A stretch of DNA of 64,000 nucleotides from Rhizobium redzepovicii (lineage in GTDB: Bacteria; Pseudomonadota; Alphaproteobacteria; Rhizobiales; Rhizobiaceae), in NCBI RefSeq assembly GCF_019793435.1, contig NZ_JAILYH010000020.1:1-64000 (forward strand), in the 5' to 3' direction. Below are positions 62,197 to 64,000 of this stretch, one piece after another (position 1 is the first letter of the stretch; every line of letters begins with the position of its first letter). Below the pieces are notes generated by a model. That model was not told the DNA's origin and did no database searches. It saw nothing but the letters and a program-made list of their open reading frames with translations. The position numbers and the translations under genes are program-made.

Positions 62197-64000
62197 ATGT
62201 TCGTCGATCGCCTGTTGTCCACCTTTACCATAAGAGCAAAGGTGTTATTGGTACTTGTACCCTTGATCCTGATATTGGCGGCAGTTGGTGGGGTCGGCTT
62301 AAAAGCAACTGGCTTGCTTCAGTCTCGTCTTCGGCTTTCAAATGAGGTTCTTCAGACCTTGAGCGGGTTTCGAAGTGTCGCGGAAAGTATGAACCGCTTT
62401 TTGGCGCAAAGCTCAACGGAGTACCGAGATGAGGCGCTGACAAGTTTAAACGGGCAGAGCGCAACCATGCAGTCGCTCCAGGAAGCGGCGGCAGGTAGCG
62501 GGAGCGAAACTGGTGCGCTCGAAAACAGTGTATCGGCAATGTCCGTTATCTCGGGCAGCATCGGCCGCATGTGGTCTTTGCATAATGACGAGGAATCCGT
62601 TCGCAGCGACATTGTTTCCAACTTGTCGAAGATCAAGGAGGTCGGAGGCGCCCTTAAATTGGCTGCGGTTGATGTGCGCTCACAAGTACGCAATCAGGAG
62701 AACTCCGGGAAAACCATGCTCCGGGAGGCTACCCGCTCACTCGATACGGCATCAGTTATGCAACACATGGCGGAAGACTTGGTGAGCTTGCCGGACGGAG
62801 CGAAGCAGCCTCCGACTGTCGCCCAGCAAGGGCTTGTGATCAAAAAGTCGCTAAAAACAGTTAAGCGGGTAGTCTCGACTGCTGACGAGCAGGCCGTTAC
62901 TAAAATTGAGAGGACTATCGCCAAGCTAATCGCCAACCCCGAATTTGTCGACCCTTCCACACGGCTTGCCGGCTCTGACCTACAGAGCTTTGCGACGAAC
63001 CTGCGAGTGGATGCGATCCAGCACATGATTGAAGGAACAAATGCGATCCGGGCGTTGGATAAAGCGTTGACGGATTCCGAAATGCTTGTTGCGACGGCGA
63101 CAACGATCGGCCAGGACGCCGATTCGATCGAAATCGAAATCAATAACCTGTTCCGTACAGCCAACGCAGAGAATCAGCAGCGCCTCGTTGAGCAACTTAC
63201 AAAATTGGCGCGTGACACCGTGGCAGTTGGAGGCGTTGCCAGCTCGATATCTGGCTTCGATAAAATGCAGGAAGATCTATTCGCCCAGGTGGATTCTATC
63301 CAAGAGAACACAGAGAAGCTGGTCAAGATAGCGGAAGCCCGCCAAGCGCAATATTCTGAGGCGGACAAAACCGGCCAGGAGATCTGGAAAAACCTCGTAA
63401 CCTTTGCAGCAACTCAGGAAAACGATGCTCGCAATGAAAGCAATCTTGCCCGCTTGCTGTCAACTATCGCCACAGTGTCCGGCGTCTTGGTAGCCTTGGC
63501 GGCTGGCGCCGGCCTGATGGCGACACTTCGCGCCCCGATCGAACGGATCGCGAAGCGCATGCAAGAGCTGGCAAAGGGCGATCTTCGATCGCAGATTGTC
63601 GGACGTGACCGGAGAGACGAAATAGGTGAAATGGCTCGCGCACTCGAGGTTTTCCGTGAAAATGCTGTCTCGAAGATGGACATCGAGACACGAACGGAAG
63701 CCGATAGGAAAACCGTTGAACAGGAGCGGATGGATCGTGAACGCGAACGCGCTCAGATGGAGGAGGAGGTCGCAACTGCCGTCACCATTCTAGGAGAGGC
63801 GTTATCTCGATTGGCGCGTGGCGACATCTCTCAAGAAATTGACCGCCAATTCCATCCCAATCTTGAGCCGCTGAGGCGCGATTTCAATCACTCGCTTTCG
63901 ATCCTGAGAGAGACAGTGTCTCATATCGACGAGAATACCAATCAAATTCAATGGGGAACCAGCGAGCTTTTCAAAGCCTCAGATGATCTGTCGCGGCGAA
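62197..64000 (+). CDS. Methyl-accepting chemotaxis protein, 3' end beyond window
   Basis: About 601 residues are visible. The first membrane helix is near 13-35 (VLLVLVPLILILAAVGGVGL), followed by a long periplasmic helical sensor of nearly 380 residues. The second helix spans about 415-442 (TIATVSGVLVALAAGAGLMA), and a HAMP domain follows (PIERIAKRMQELAKGDLRSQ). A second HAMP-like region is VTILGEALSRLARGDISQEI. The start has GGAGG five bases before the ATG. The signalling hairpin lies beyond the window. The large sensor region suggests a helical-bimodular ligand domain. Confidence 0.9.
   Translation, partial: MFVDRLLSTFTIRAKVLLVLVPLILILAAVGGVGLKATGLLQSRLRLSNEVLQTLSGFRSVAESMNRFLAQSSTEYRDEALTSLNGQSATMQSLQEAAAGSGSETGALENSVSAMSVISGSIGRMWSLHNDEESVRSDIVSNLSKIKEVGGALKLAAVDVRSQVRNQENSGKTMLREATRSLDTASVMQHMAEDLVSLPDGAKQPPTVAQQGLVIKKSLKTVKRVVSTADEQAVTKIERTIAKLIANPEFVDPSTRLAGSDLQSFATNLRVDAIQHMIEGTNAIRALDKALTDSEMLVATATTIGQDADSIEIEINNLFRTANAENQQRLVEQLTKLARDTVAVGGVASSISGFDKMQEDLFAQVDSIQENTEKLVKIAEARQAQYSEADKTGQEIWKNLVTFAATQENDARNESNLARLLSTIATVSGVLVALAAGAGLMATLRAPIERIAKRMQELAKGDLRSQIVGRDRRDEIGEMARALEVFRENAVSKMDIETRTEADRKTVEQERMDRERERAQMEEEVATAVTILGEALSRLARGDISQEIDRQFHPNLEPLRRDFNHSLSILRETVSHIDENTNQIQWGTSELFKASDDLSRR

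Noticed and set aside
1..64000. CRISPR arrays, tRNA or rRNA genes, replication genes repABC
   Set aside because: No regularly spaced repeats, cloverleaf-type genes or repABC-like products were seen. The repeated 18-mer is an operator-like motif at irregular spacing, not a CRISPR.

Overview
The window looks like an accessory replicon of a Rhizobium of the etli/phaseoli type, most likely its symbiotic plasmid. The reasons are a rhizobial (Rhc-type) type III secretion cluster, a tyrosinase gene of the R. etli melA kind with a sigma-54 promoter, GC-rich alphaproteobacterial coding style, a small RNA of the rhizobial CCUCCUCCC anti-Shine-Dalgarno kind, and many decayed insertion sequences and toxin-antitoxin genes. 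The species is inferred from remembered family resemblance, not from a database match.

Layout. 1-6.7 kb is plasmid debris: an IS3 tail, a complete-looking IS21-family element, 1.5 kb without a recognisable gene, and a frameshifted AbiE-type toxin-antitoxin pair. 6.8-26.6 kb is a type III secretion island. Two large translocon-like proteins sharing a nearly identical 650-bp block are followed by a rightward operon (small secreted protein, sctI, J, K, L, N, Q, R, S, T, U). A leftward operon carries sctF, sctD, sctV and a PL3 pectate lyase-like gene, and a short rightward pair encodes a stub secretin (sctC/RhcC1) and an SctO-like stalk. SctU stops before its autocleavage domain, and no pore-forming secretin half (RhcC2) is present, so it is open whether this machine works alone. 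A convergent XRE regulator closes the island.

26.6-34.3 kb mixes RNA and accessory genes: a run of eight hairpins resembling a HEARO/omega-RNA, a small RNA with four hairpin loops bearing CCUCC-type motifs, a DUF4334 remnant, a three-gene Ter-type metabolite module (phosphoribosyltransferase-TRSP, StiP/PELOTA, HAD phosphatase), and an internally deleted IS256 transposase.

34.3-39.1 kb appears to be a sigma-54 unit: tyrosinase MelA, a small exported protein, and a Tat-exported M28-like peptidase, with -24/-12 promoters before the first and third genes and one NifA-type site far upstream. 39.7-43.1 kb holds a broken DUF3141 gene and a deleted hipBA locus.

43.7-53.9 kb is an intact catabolic island: a FadR-type GntR regulator, a 3-hydroxyisobutyrate dehydrogenase-like enzyme, a carboxymuconolactone decarboxylase-like protein, a small unknown protein, an alpha/beta hydrolase, a ribose-type ABC transporter and an aldehyde dehydrogenase. 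The 18-mer ATTGACAGATTGTCTGAT recurs in its promoters and again about 16 kb away, near a degenerate SDR gene, which suggests one regulon. 53.9-64 kb contains an IS630 fragment interrupted by a decayed group II intron, two chemoreceptors (the second runs off the window), a cheW remnant, and an AraC regulator.
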